NCBI GenBank assembly: GCA_002306075.1
Contig: DBRW01000039.1
Span: 1 to 42,344, forward strand
From: Synergistaceae bacterium UBA1358
Lineage (GTDB): Bacteria > Synergistota > Synergistia > Synergistales > Synergistaceae
DNA: 42,344 nt
Direction of reading: 5' to 3'
A model generated the notes under the pieces. It worked only from the letters and a program-made list of their open reading frames with translations, had not been told where the DNA came from and searched no databases. A program made the translations under genes and the position numbers. Positions 1 through 6,916 of this stretch are shown one piece after another (positions within the stretch are counted from its first letter, which is position 1; every line of letters begins with the position of its first letter).

Positions 1-37
1 TTAAAATTTCCGGAAACTTGCCAAAGGAGGAAGCGCG

Positions 38-133
38 ATGAAGATCAATAAGAGCGGCAATAACATGTTGATGTGCAGCATGATGATGCGCAGGAGTGCC
101 TTTGGGGTTTATTACGGCAGTTCGCGGTCCTGA
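38..133 (+). CDS. Met-rich leader peptide of metA (31 aa)
   Basis: A 31-codon reading frame opens with ATG 38 behind a strong AAGGAGG ribosome site (24-30) and ends at TGA 131. Six of its 31 residues are Met, at codons 1, 10, 12, 15, 16 and 17, with Leu, Cys and Ser between them (residues 10-17 read MLMCSMMM). The next downstream features are an intrinsic terminator and then metA, the first committed gene of methionine synthesis. This is the layout of classical amino-acid leader peptides (trp, his, leu). I infer that it is translated as a methionine sensor and has no function as a protein. No family resemblance is claimed. Confidence 0.75.
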   Translation: MKINKSGNNMLMCSMMMRRSAFGVYYGSSRS

Positions 134-197
134 TGCCGCACGAGATCCGATAAAAACTTGCGAAGGCAGTCCATTTAACAGGTGGGCTGCCTTTTTT
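97..197 (+). promoter_or_regulatory. Transcription attenuator of metA
   Basis: Two alternative pairings are visible. Terminator: 165-172 (GGCAGTCC) pairs with 184-191 (GGGCTGCC), 8 bp with one G-U, followed by six T (192-197). Antiterminator: 97-104 (TGCCTTTG) pairs with 161-168 (CGAAGGCA), 8 bp with one G-U, and takes away half of the 5' terminator arm. A 5-bp hairpin, 115-119 with 134-138, nests inside it. A ribosome held at the early Met codons (65, 71, 80) would leave 97-104 free and so favour read-through, while fluent translation would cover it. The pairings are read from the sequence; the switching model is inference. Confidence 0.7.
165..197 (+). terminator. Intrinsic terminator in the metA leader
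   Basis: An 8-bp GC-rich stem (165-172 with 184-191, one G-U pair) with an 11-nt loop is followed directly by six T. It lies after the leader-peptide stop codon and before the metA ribosome site (AAAGGGG, 214-220). It would therefore end transcription before metA unless the alternative pairing forms. Confidence 0.8.
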
Positions 198-228
198 GGT
201 TATCAAACGACCGAAAGGGGACGTGCAA

Positions 229-1176
229 ATGCCTATAAAGATACCGGAAAGCCTCCCGGCGGCGCAGACGCTGCTGAATGAGAATATCTTCGTTATGGAC
301 GAACACCGCGCGGCCAGGCAGGACATAAGGCCGCTCCAGGTGGCGCTGCTCAATCTGATGCCGACCAAGATAGCGACCGAGACACAGTTCGCGAGGCTGC
401 TCGGCAACACACCTCTTCAGGTGGAGCTGACGCTTCTGCAGACTGCGACTTATGAGGCGAAAAATACGAGCAGGGAGCATCTTCTCTCCTATTATCAGAC
501 TTTCGATCAGGTCTGCGGAAGGAAGTTTGACGGGCTTGTCATAACGGGAGCTCCGGTGGAACTGATGGAGTTCGGGGATGTCGAATACTGGGACGAACTG
601 TGCGGGATAATGGAGTGGAGCAAGACCCACGTATACAGTACCCTCCATATATGCTGGAGCGCGCAGGCGGCTCTCTGCTACCACTACGGGATCAGGAAGT
701 ACACGCTGCCGCAAAAGCTTTTCGGAGTGTTCCCCCATGAGGTGGAGTACAAGAATTCGATCCTGTTCAGGGGATTCGACGACATATTCATGGCCCCCCA
801 TTCGCGCCATACGACGGTCCGCAGGGAGGACATAGAATCGGTCCCGGAACTGCAGATCCTTGCCTCGTCGGAAGAGGCGGGAGTCTACGTCGTCAAGACA
901 GAGCAGGGGAAACAGATATTTATCACGGGTCATTCCGAGTATGACGCTGATACGCTTGAGAAGGAGTATCTGAGGGACAAAAACGCGGGACTTCCCATAG
1001 ACATGCCGAAGAACTACTACCCATCCGACGACGACACGCGCAGGCCGATCGTGAGCTGGAGGAGCAGCGCCAACCTGCTCTTCATGAACTGGCTGAACTA
1101 CTTCGTGTACCAGGCGACCCCGTACGAGCTCGACGCCATCGGAACGGAGAGGGAAAACGACTGGCTCGGACAATAG
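229..1176 (+). CDS. metA: Homoserine O-acyltransferase MetA, probably acetyl-specific
   Basis: A 315-residue protein that acylates the hydroxyl of homoserine, the first dedicated step of methionine synthesis in the cytoplasm. It begins with the typical MPIKIPESLPA. The start at ATG 229 fits this N-terminus and the AAAGGGG site eight bases upstream; an in-frame start at 196 would fall on the attenuator. The catalytic residues of the family are present at their usual numbers: Cys142 in HICWSAQ, His235 and Glu237 in GHSEYD. Residue 111 is Glu (TGAPVELMEF). In this family Glu111 goes with acetyl-CoA and Gly111 with succinyl-CoA, so I predict O-acetylhomoserine as product. The gene stands alone behind the Met-rich leader and is followed by a strong hairpin. 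Confidence 0.95.
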   Translation: MPIKIPESLPAAQTLLNENIFVMDEHRAARQDIRPLQVALLNLMPTKIATETQFARLLGNTPLQVELTLLQTATYEAKNTSREHLLSYYQTFDQVCGRKFDGLVITGAPVELMEFGDVEYWDELCGIMEWSKTHVYSTLHICWSAQAALCYHYGIRKYTLPQKLFGVFPHEVEYKNSILFRGFDDIFMAPHSRHTTVRREDIESVPELQILASSEEAGVYVVKTEQGKQIFITGHSEYDADTLEKEYLRDKNAGLPIDMPKNYYPSDDDTRRPIVSWRSSANLLFMNWLNYFVYQATPYELDAIGTERENDWLGQ

Positions 1177-1191
1177 TCCCGATCATACGAA

Positions 1192-1235
1192 CGGCCGCCC
1201 TCCGATGGTCCGTGCCATCGGGATCGGGGCGGCCG
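1192..1235. terminator. Compound hairpin between convergent genes
   Basis: An outer 8-bp stem (CGGCCGCC 1192-1199 with GGCGGCCG 1228-1235) encloses a 7-bp stem (CCGATGG 1202-1208 with CCATCGG 1215-1221). It sits between the convergent ends of metA and the CDGSH gene. There is no T tract on either side, so it may be a weak or factor-assisted terminator, or an mRNA 3'-end stabiliser. Confidence 0.5.
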
Positions 1236-1275
1236 CCGTTGCAATATCCTGCAGCGTATGGCTTATATTTCGATC

Positions 1276-1980
1276 TCAGCTGTCGGGACAGTTACCGTCG
1301 TTGAATTTTTCGTCTATGTGGGCTCCGTCGCAGAAGGGCTTGTCCTTTGATCTCCCGCAGCGGCAGAGCACGTAACGATTCCTGGTCTCGTACCGGAAAC
1401 CGTCGGCTGCTACAAGCGGTATGCCGCCCTTTACGTTTATCCCGCCGCTGACTCCCATCTCTGGATCCTGGGTGATCTCTATCTCTGGCTCAAGTTCGGG
1501 CTCTATGCATGAGCCGTCCTTGGCCAGGGCGGTGAGCCTTCCCGCGGGACATTCGCAGGCGGATTTCACGGCTTCGCAGACAGTTTTTTCGGAGCTGTCG
1601 TCGCATGATGCCAGAAACCAGGTGTCACCTTTCCCCCTGTAGCAGAACCTTGCCCTTGCGCATCTTCCGTCATCGAGCAGGTCTACGTTTTTTCCTTTGA
1701 TCAGCTCCGCCCGCTCCATGTATGTTTTTCTGGATGCGGTCTCGGTGCCGTCGAAACCGACCTCGGTGTGGCTGCCGTCGCAGAACGAATGTTTGCGGGA
1801 AGCGCCGCATCTGCAGAGGGCGTATGTCTCGCCGTGGGGGATCTCCCCTCCGTCCTCCCATACATATTGCTCATCCCTCGTCTCGTCATCCGTCGGTCGG
1901 ATGATCTTTTCGGAGAGGTCGACGTTGCCCGTAACGATATACGGACCGTCCTTTACGATCTTGATCTTCTTTTCGCTCAT
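1276..1980 (-). CDS. Double CDGSH iron-sulfur protein
   Basis: A 234-residue cytoplasmic protein with two CDGSH motifs of the pattern C-x-C-x8-C-x3-H: Cys56, Cys58, Cys67, His71, and Cys206, Cys208, Cys217, His221. Each should hold a redox-active [2Fe-2S] cluster with three Cys and one His, as in mitoNEET-like proteins. The middle (about 100-150) has six more Cys (107, 113, 126, 135, 142, 144) ending in CECPAGRLTAL. This resembles the divergent single-cluster ferredoxin domain often joined to CDGSH units and may hold a further Fe-S cluster. Its ATG overlaps the stop codon of the upstream gene (ATGA), so the two are probably translationally coupled. The electron partner and physiological role are not evident. 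Confidence 0.85.
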   Translation of the reverse strand: MSEKKIKIVKDGPYIVTGNVDLSEKIIRPTDDETRDEQYVWEDGGEIPHGETYALCRCGASRKHSFCDGSHTEVGFDGTETASRKTYMERAELIKGKNVDLLDDGRCARARFCYRGKGDTWFLASCDDSSEKTVCEAVKSACECPAGRLTALAKDGSCIEPELEPEIEITQDPEMGVSGGINVKGGIPLVAADGFRYETRNRYVLCRCGRSKDKPFCDGAHIDEKFNDGNCPDS

Positions 1981-2474
1981 TTCTGTCCGCCTGCCTTGTC
2001 TTCACGGAGTATTTCGGTCAAAAGTATCTCAGCGGCAGATATCATCTCTTCTTCTGTCGCAATGTTTGACTCCAGGGTCAGTGTTCCTTTTTTGCCTGCT
2101 TTTACGGAGAGGCTGAAGCCCGTTACGGGGTGGTGTTCCAGAACGGACTTCTGACCGGCAACGGAGACAGTCCTGTATGTCGCCCCGGAACCGAGCGGAC
2201 CGTCGTCGGCTGAGATGGCTTTGTCGGAAGGTGACCATCCCTTGTCACCCGAGCCCTCCATCCATACCGCGCGGAAAGGTACGCCGACTGTATTTCTGTA
2301 GCTGCGCTCGAGCCAGAAGCCCCTCTTTCCCGAGACGGTATCGAACTCCGTCTTTCTGAGCCCGCCGTTCATCCATCCGTTTATCTCGGGAAGGGCGTCT
2401 CCCGCCGTGGCGTGAGAGACCGTGATATTCAGGATGACAAAGAGGGCAAGCAGTAATATCGTTGTTTTTTTCAT
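1977..2474 (-). CDS. Secreted protein of unknown function
   Basis: A 165-residue protein starting MKKTTILLLALFVILN, a clear Sec signal peptide, with a likely cleavage near residues 22-25 (SHATA-GDA). No lipobox Cys is seen, so the mature part of about 140 residues should be free in the periplasm. I chose ATG 2474 because a GGAGGT site lies upstream and the signal peptide begins there; the longer frame up to 2561 has neither. I do not recognise the mature domain. It carries mixed charged and aromatic residues (GFWLERSYRN, VPFRAVWMEG) and no Cys. It is the first gene of a two-gene unit with the CDGSH protein. A TATAAT-like box on this strand (2507-2502) is a possible -10, without a convincing -35. 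Confidence 0.75.
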   Translation of the reverse strand: MKKTTILLLALFVILNITVSHATAGDALPEINGWMNGGLRKTEFDTVSGKRGFWLERSYRNTVGVPFRAVWMEGSGDKGWSPSDKAISADDGPLGSGATYRTVSVAGQKSVLEHHPVTGFSLSVKAGKKGTLTLESNIATEEEMISAAEILLTEILREDKAGGQK

Positions 2475-2517
2475 TAGGCGCACCTCCGATGCTCTGGTAT
2501 TATTATACAGCGCAAAG

Positions 2518-2553
2518 TGGAAATATCGTGCCCCAGGGCATATAATGCCTGGG
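2518..2553 (+). promoter_or_regulatory. Promoter of miaB operon with overlapping palindrome
   Basis: A -35-like TGGAAA (2518-2523) and a perfect -10 TATAAT (2541-2546) are 17 bp apart, 39 bp before the miaB start. The -10 lies at the centre of an inverted repeat, CCCAGGGCAT (2532-2541) with ATGCCTGGG (2545-2553), interrupted by one extra G. This could be a repressor operator, or simply a hairpin at the very start of the transcript. Confidence 0.55.
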
Positions 2554-2584
2554 ATATACAAAGAGGATAAAGGGGATAAAAAGT

Positions 2585-3898
2585 TTGAAAAGATTCGCGG
2601 TAAGGGTATTTGGCTGCCAGATGAACGCCTACGACGGCGACAGGATAAGGACCTCCATGATACATCTCGGCTGGACGGAGTGTCCGGAAGAGGACGCCGA
2701 AGTTGTGATCCTCGTGACCTGCAGCATAAGGGAAAAGGCGGAGCAGAAGGTCGTAAGCGAGATAGGGCGCTATAACCTCAGATACAGGAATACGGGATCT
2801 CCCGCGGTCGTGCTCGTGGGCTGCATGGCGCAGAGGATAGGGCTTCAGATCGCAAAAAAATTCCGGTGCGTAAGGCTCGTCTCCGGGCCGAGACACCTGG
2901 GACTCGTACCGCAGGGGATAGAGGATGCCCTTGCTGACGGAGCACGGAGGTTCTTCATGGACGAAGACCCAAAGGCGCTCGAAGATCTGGAAGTTGTGCC
3001 GACCGAACGGACCAACCCTTACAAGGCCTACGTGACGATAACCTACGGGTGCGACAGGTTCTGCACCTACTGCATAGTCCCATATGTCAGGGGCAGGCTC
3101 CAGTCCCGCGACCACGGCGAGATATTGAAGGAGTGCCGCGAGCTCGCTGCGTCCGGAGTATCGGAGATAACCCTGCTCGGACAGAACGTGGATGCCTACG
3201 GGAAGGATAAAGAGGGCGAATACGGCTTCGCGTCCCTTCTTAAGGATGTCTCGGAAATCGAGGGGATAAAGCGTCTGCGTTTCGCGACGTCGCACCCGAG
3301 GGATTTCGACGAGGACATACTTGAGGTGATGGCCCGGACCCCTTCGATCTGCCGTGCAGTCAACCTCCCTGTCCAGTCCGGAAGCGACAGGATCCTGAGG
3401 GCGATGAACAGGGGATATACGAGGGAGCAGTACATCAGCCTGGTAAAAAAGATACGCGAAGCGCTTCCCGGCATAAGCCTGACGACTGACCTTATCGTAG
3501 GCTTCCCGAACGAGACGGAAGAGGATTTCATGGATTCCTACAACCTGCTCGATGAGCTCAGGTTCGACATAGTTCATACCGCGGCCTACTCGCCCAGAGA
3601 GGGAACGAAGGCTGCGGCGATGGAAGGCCAGACAGACAACAGGGTGAAAGCGGACAGGCTCAACAGGATAAACGATCTGCAGTCCCGCATCGCCCGCGAG
3701 CTGAACGAAGAGTATGTTGGAAGGGAAGAGGAGATACTGGTCGACGGACCAGCTCCCAGGGGAGAGAACTCGCTCCAGGGCCGGACAAAGACCGACAAGG
3801 TCGTCATCGTCAAAGGTCCCTCAGAACTGCTGGGTAAATATGTCCGTGTGAAGATAGTCCGGGCCAGCCACTGGTCTCTGGAAGGAGAAATCATATAG
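2585..3898 (+). CDS. miaB: tRNA-2-methylthio-N6-dimethylallyladenosine synthase MiaB
   Basis: A 437-residue radical-SAM methylthiotransferase that adds the 2-methylthio group to i6A37 of tRNAs reading UNN codons. N-terminal UPF0004 domain (about 3-120) with the auxiliary-cluster Cys11 (FGCQMNAYD), Cys46 and Cys80. Radical SAM cluster motif Cys156, Cys160, Cys163 (YGCDRFCTYC). C-terminal TRAM domain from about 375. The GCQMN signature favours MiaB over MtaB or RimO. The start is TTG 2585 behind AAGGGG; no ATG fits the conserved N-terminus. It heads the long housekeeping run up to gatB, with only 15 bp to the next gene. Confidence 0.93.
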   Translation: MKRFAVRVFGCQMNAYDGDRIRTSMIHLGWTECPEEDAEVVILVTCSIREKAEQKVVSEIGRYNLRYRNTGSPAVVLVGCMAQRIGLQIAKKFRCVRLVSGPRHLGLVPQGIEDALADGARRFFMDEDPKALEDLEVVPTERTNPYKAYVTITYGCDRFCTYCIVPYVRGRLQSRDHGEILKECRELAASGVSEITLLGQNVDAYGKDKEGEYGFASLLKDVSEIEGIKRLRFATSHPRDFDEDILEVMARTPSICRAVNLPVQSGSDRILRAMNRGYTREQYISLVKKIREALPGISLTTDLIVGFPNETEEDFMDSYNLLDELRFDIVHTAAYSPREGTKAAAMEGQTDNRVKADRLNRINDLQSRIARELNEEYVGREEEILVDGPAPRGENSLQGRTKTDKVVIVKGPSELLGKYVRVKIVRASHWSLEGEII

Positions 3899-3913
3899 AA
3901 AAGGGGTCTTCCG

Positions 3914-4621
3914 ATGTACGGAGAGGGCTGGAACAGACGAAACTATATATTCGTGGTGCTGGGGATCATCTGCTTTTTGGCCGCAGCGGGACTCCTCCAT
4001 ACATTCAAGGGGCGCTTCGGGCAGGATACGGCCGGCAAGATGACAGTGAATATGATGCCGGTGATGGAGGACACGATAGATGTTTCCTCTTCGGAGCAGC
4101 AGCCGTCGTCTCAGGCGGTCAACGGAGATGCGGCGGCTCCCGGCACGGAGAAAGGCGAGTGGGTCGTCTACATAACCGGCGCCGTCAAAAATCCCGGCGT
4201 ATACAGGGTGCCCGAGGGAGCGAGGATATATCAGGCCCTTGAGGCGGCAGGCGGCTTTACCGCCGAGGCCGACAGGGAAGCCGTCAACCTTGCGGCGATG
4301 CTGCAGGACGGAGCCCATATCAGATTCCCCGCCGTTGGCGAGAAAGCTCCGCAGCAGGCTCCGGCCGCCCCGGCTCAGCCAAGTTCCGGAGGAGCGGCGA
4401 CCCCTGAAGCAAATGCATCTTCTGAACTCATAAACATCAATACGGCCGACAAAGAGGGACTGGAAAAACTGCCCGGAGTCGGCCCGAAGACCGCTCAGCT
4501 CATAATCGACTACAGGGAGAAAAACGGCGCCTACAAAAGGACTGAGGATCTTCTTCTCATAAAGGGCATAGGGCCCGCAAGGTACGATGCTGTCAAGAAC
4601 CTGATAACAGTTGCGCAGTAA
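3914..4621 (+). CDS. comEA: ComEA-like DNA-binding competence protein
   Basis: A 235-residue protein with one N-terminal membrane anchor (about 10-28), a low-complexity linker, an SLBB-type domain (about 75-140: YITGAVKNPGVYRVPEGARI), a Pro/Ala-rich spacer and a C-terminal helix-hairpin-helix pair (about 172-235: ININTADKEGLEKLPGVGPKTA and LIKGIGPARYDAV). This is the order in ComEA, the surface receptor that hands double-stranded DNA to the uptake channel. ATG 3914 follows AAAGGGG by eight bases. Its stop overlaps the comEC start (TAATG), which fits joint production. Confidence 0.9.
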   Translation: MYGEGWNRRNYIFVVLGIICFLAAAGLLHTFKGRFGQDTAGKMTVNMMPVMEDTIDVSSSEQQPSSQAVNGDAAAPGTEKGEWVVYITGAVKNPGVYRVPEGARIYQALEAAGGFTAEADREAVNLAAMLQDGAHIRFPAVGEKAPQQAPAAPAQPSSGGAATPEANASSELININTADKEGLEKLPGVGPKTAQLIIDYREKNGAYKRTEDLLLIKGIGPARYDAVKNLITVAQ

Positions 4622-6051
4622 TGCGCAATGACAGGAACGGCCCCCTCTCATACGCCCCCGCATTCGCTGCGCTGCTCGGCATAACTTTTTCGCTGCCGGC
4701 ATACTCGTCCGGACTGTCGCTCCCGATATCCGCGCTTGTATCGGTGCTGATGGCCTCTGCGTGGATATTCCTCGGTACCTCAGACCCCGCGGAGGGCTGG
4801 AGGACGGAATTCATCTTCGTGGTCATCCTGACAGCCGCGCTCTCACTGTCGCTGAACATGAGGATGGCATACGAACCCGCTGTTCCCACAACGATAAGCT
4901 CCGAAGGGAAGGTGCTGCTCAACAGAGAGTGGGGACGGAGACGGGCCCTGCTTATCTCTGTGTCGTACGGGAAGATGACGGCCTATATGAGCGGCTTTAC
5001 AGCTCCCGCCGAGGGGAGCGGGGTAAAGGTGAGGGCTGCCGTGTTTGATTTCAAAAGGGCCGAAAAAGGGGCAGGCTTCGACGAATACCTCTACTGGAAG
5101 TCGAAGGGCGCCGTAAAAAAGATCATCCCGCTCGAGCTCGAAGTGACCTCTCCACCCGCGGGCATCCACAGATGGAGGAATTTTCTTAAAGCAAAGATAG
5201 AGGGATCCCTTCCCGATCTCATGTCGGGATACATGCTGGCGCTGACCCTCGGGATAAGGGACAGGTATCTGACAGAACGCCACAGGGAGGCCGGAACTGT
5301 CCACCTCCTCGCGGTCTCGGGCTTCCATGTCGGCATACTTGCCGCGATGGCGGGACTCTTTCTGAAAAGGGGAAGGACGAAGATCCTGGCGATATCTGTT
5401 CTCATATGGTCGTATCTTGCCCTCGCGGGATTCCCGCCCGGAGGGATAAGGGCCGGCATAATGCTGCAGGTCTATCTGCTGGGCCTCTTGCTGGGCAGGC
5501 CCTCCCGATCCTTCAACAGCGTGAGCGTGGCAGGCATAATAATGCTTATCTGGGACCCGTGGACTTTTTACGACATGGGATGGAGGCTTTCGATGCTCGC
5601 TGCGCTGTCGGTCTGCGCTTCGGCCGGGGCGGCCGGTCTGAACCGGGCAGGAGCTCTTATCGGGTCTGCTGCGGTATGGCTCGTCACGGCTCCTCTGATC
5701 GCCTCCGCCTTTGGGGAAGTACCCGTTGTGGGGCTGTTGATCAACATAGCGGCGATACCGCTCTTTTCCGCCATATTTCCCCTGGTCTTTTTATGTTCCC
5801 TCCCTGCCTTCTTCGGGCTGCCTTTCAGTAGCGAGATAACATCGATGTGCGAATATCTGCTCGAGAGCTGGGACATCATCTCGGGTAAGCTCGTTGAACT
5901 TATGCCGTTTGGAGTGGTTTCGACAGTGCCTCTTGCCGCGTTCGCAGCATTCGTCTTCTTTGCCTCCGCCCTGTACGCTTCGGGGACACCTTTGAAAAAG
6001 ATCCCGCTGCCTGCCGTTATGTTCTCTCTCCTGGTCCTCTTATCGGCCTGA
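4621..6051 (+). CDS. comEC: ComEC/Rec2-type DNA channel without metallo-hydrolase domain
   Basis: A 476-residue polytopic membrane protein. The N-terminal third has membrane segments and an OB-like soluble part (about 90-175). The competence-family core begins near 195 and includes HLLAVSGFHVGIL (about 228-240), the family hallmark, and many helices up to the end. ComEC moves single-stranded DNA through the inner membrane. Full-length homologues (about 750 residues) add a C-terminal metallo-beta-lactamase-like domain; this one stops right after the last membrane helices. The following 97 bp are non-coding and lead into coaX, so the lost domain is not simply out of frame. Short forms are known in some competent bacteria. 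The start overlaps the comEA stop. Confidence 0.88.
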   Translation: MRNDRNGPLSYAPAFAALLGITFSLPAYSSGLSLPISALVSVLMASAWIFLGTSDPAEGWRTEFIFVVILTAALSLSLNMRMAYEPAVPTTISSEGKVLLNREWGRRRALLISVSYGKMTAYMSGFTAPAEGSGVKVRAAVFDFKRAEKGAGFDEYLYWKSKGAVKKIIPLELEVTSPPAGIHRWRNFLKAKIEGSLPDLMSGYMLALTLGIRDRYLTERHREAGTVHLLAVSGFHVGILAAMAGLFLKRGRTKILAISVLIWSYLALAGFPPGGIRAGIMLQVYLLGLLLGRPSRSFNSVSVAGIIMLIWDPWTFYDMGWRLSMLAALSVCASAGAAGLNRAGALIGSAAVWLVTAPLIASAFGEVPVVGLLINIAAIPLFSAIFPLVFLCSLPAFFGLPFSSEITSMCEYLLESWDIISGKLVELMPFGVVSTVPLAAFAAFVFFASALYASGTPLKKIPLPAVMFSLLVLLSA

Positions 6052-6148
6052 TTGTTGTAAAATAAGAGGGATATTTTCTTGAAGTGAATGATATTTAAGA
6101 TCGCTCCTGCCGAACGCGGGCCGGGACGATCTGTCGGAGGAATGACAT

Positions 6149-6916
6149 ATGCTGCTCGTACTCGATGTGGGAAACACGAATACCGTCATGGGTATCTTTG
6201 ACGGCGAAGAGCTCATCAGACACTGGAGGCTGACATCCAGGAAACAGACGGCGGACGAGGTCGGGTTCATGGTCCTCGGTCTCCTTGGGTCGTCGGGGAT
6301 CTCGAAAGAGAGCATAGAGGCTTCGGTATATGCGAGTGTCGTCCCTTCGCTTGACGAGATGTTCATGGAGGGGATAGACAAATACATCGGAGTGCCGTGC
6401 CTTAAGGTGACGGCCGAGCTTGACACGGGCCTTGAAGTCAGGCTGAAGAATCCCGCGGGCCTGGGAGCGGACAGGCTCCTCAACGCAGTCGCGGGAGTCC
6501 GGAAGTACGGGGCCCCTCTTGTGGTGGTCGACCTCGGTACCGCGATAACCCTGGATGTGATAGCCGCGGACGGAGCATACATCGGAGGCACGATAGCTCC
6601 CGGCATGGAACTCAGCCTGGACTCGCTCTTCTCACGTACCGCAAAACTGCCCCAGATAGCGCTTGAGGCGCCGGGACGGTACATAGGGGGCGACACGACA
6701 AAGGCCATACAGTCAGGGGTGGTCTACGGCACCGTCGGCCTTGTGGATACATTGCTCAGAGGGGTCTTCAAGGAACTGGGAGGGCCGTGCAGGGTGGTCG
6801 CCACGGGCGGACATGCAGAGATACTGGCCGCGCACTCGGATATCGTCAGAGAGGTCGACCAGTGGCTTACGATAGAGGGTCTCAGGATAATTTATGAAAG
6901 AAACAGATTTGAATAA
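6149..6916 (+). CDS. coaX: Type III pantothenate kinase
   Basis: A 255-residue kinase for the first step of coenzyme A synthesis (pantothenate to 4'-phosphopantothenate). ASKHA-fold signatures are clear: DVGNTNTVMG at 6-15 with Asp6, GLGADRLLNAVAG (about 104-116), and VVVDLGTAITLDVI (about 125-138) followed by GGTIAPGM. Length and motifs match CoaX rather than CoaA or the type II enzyme. ATG 6149 follows a good GGAGGA site. Its 3' end overlaps the next start by 23 bp, a frequent pairing in which coaX precedes a dus gene. Confidence 0.95.
   Translation: MLLVLDVGNTNTVMGIFDGEELIRHWRLTSRKQTADEVGFMVLGLLGSSGISKESIEASVYASVVPSLDEMFMEGIDKYIGVPCLKVTAELDTGLEVRLKNPAGLGADRLLNAVAGVRKYGAPLVVVDLGTAITLDVIAADGAYIGGTIAPGMELSLDSLFSRTAKLPQIALEAPGRYIGGDTTKAIQSGVVYGTVGLVDTLLRGVFKELGGPCRVVATGGHAEILAAHSDIVREVDQWLTIEGLRIIYERNRFE

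Noticed and set aside
175..1173. Long open frame of 332 codons on the minus strand opposite metA
   Set aside because: It is antisense to a gene with all catalytic residues, has no ribosome site and no recognisable domain; GC-rich codon use makes such frames common.
6052..6148. A frameshifted remainder of comEC encoding the metallo-hydrolase domain
   Set aside because: The 97 bp before coaX are A/T-richer, stop-containing in all frames and show no metal-binding pattern.
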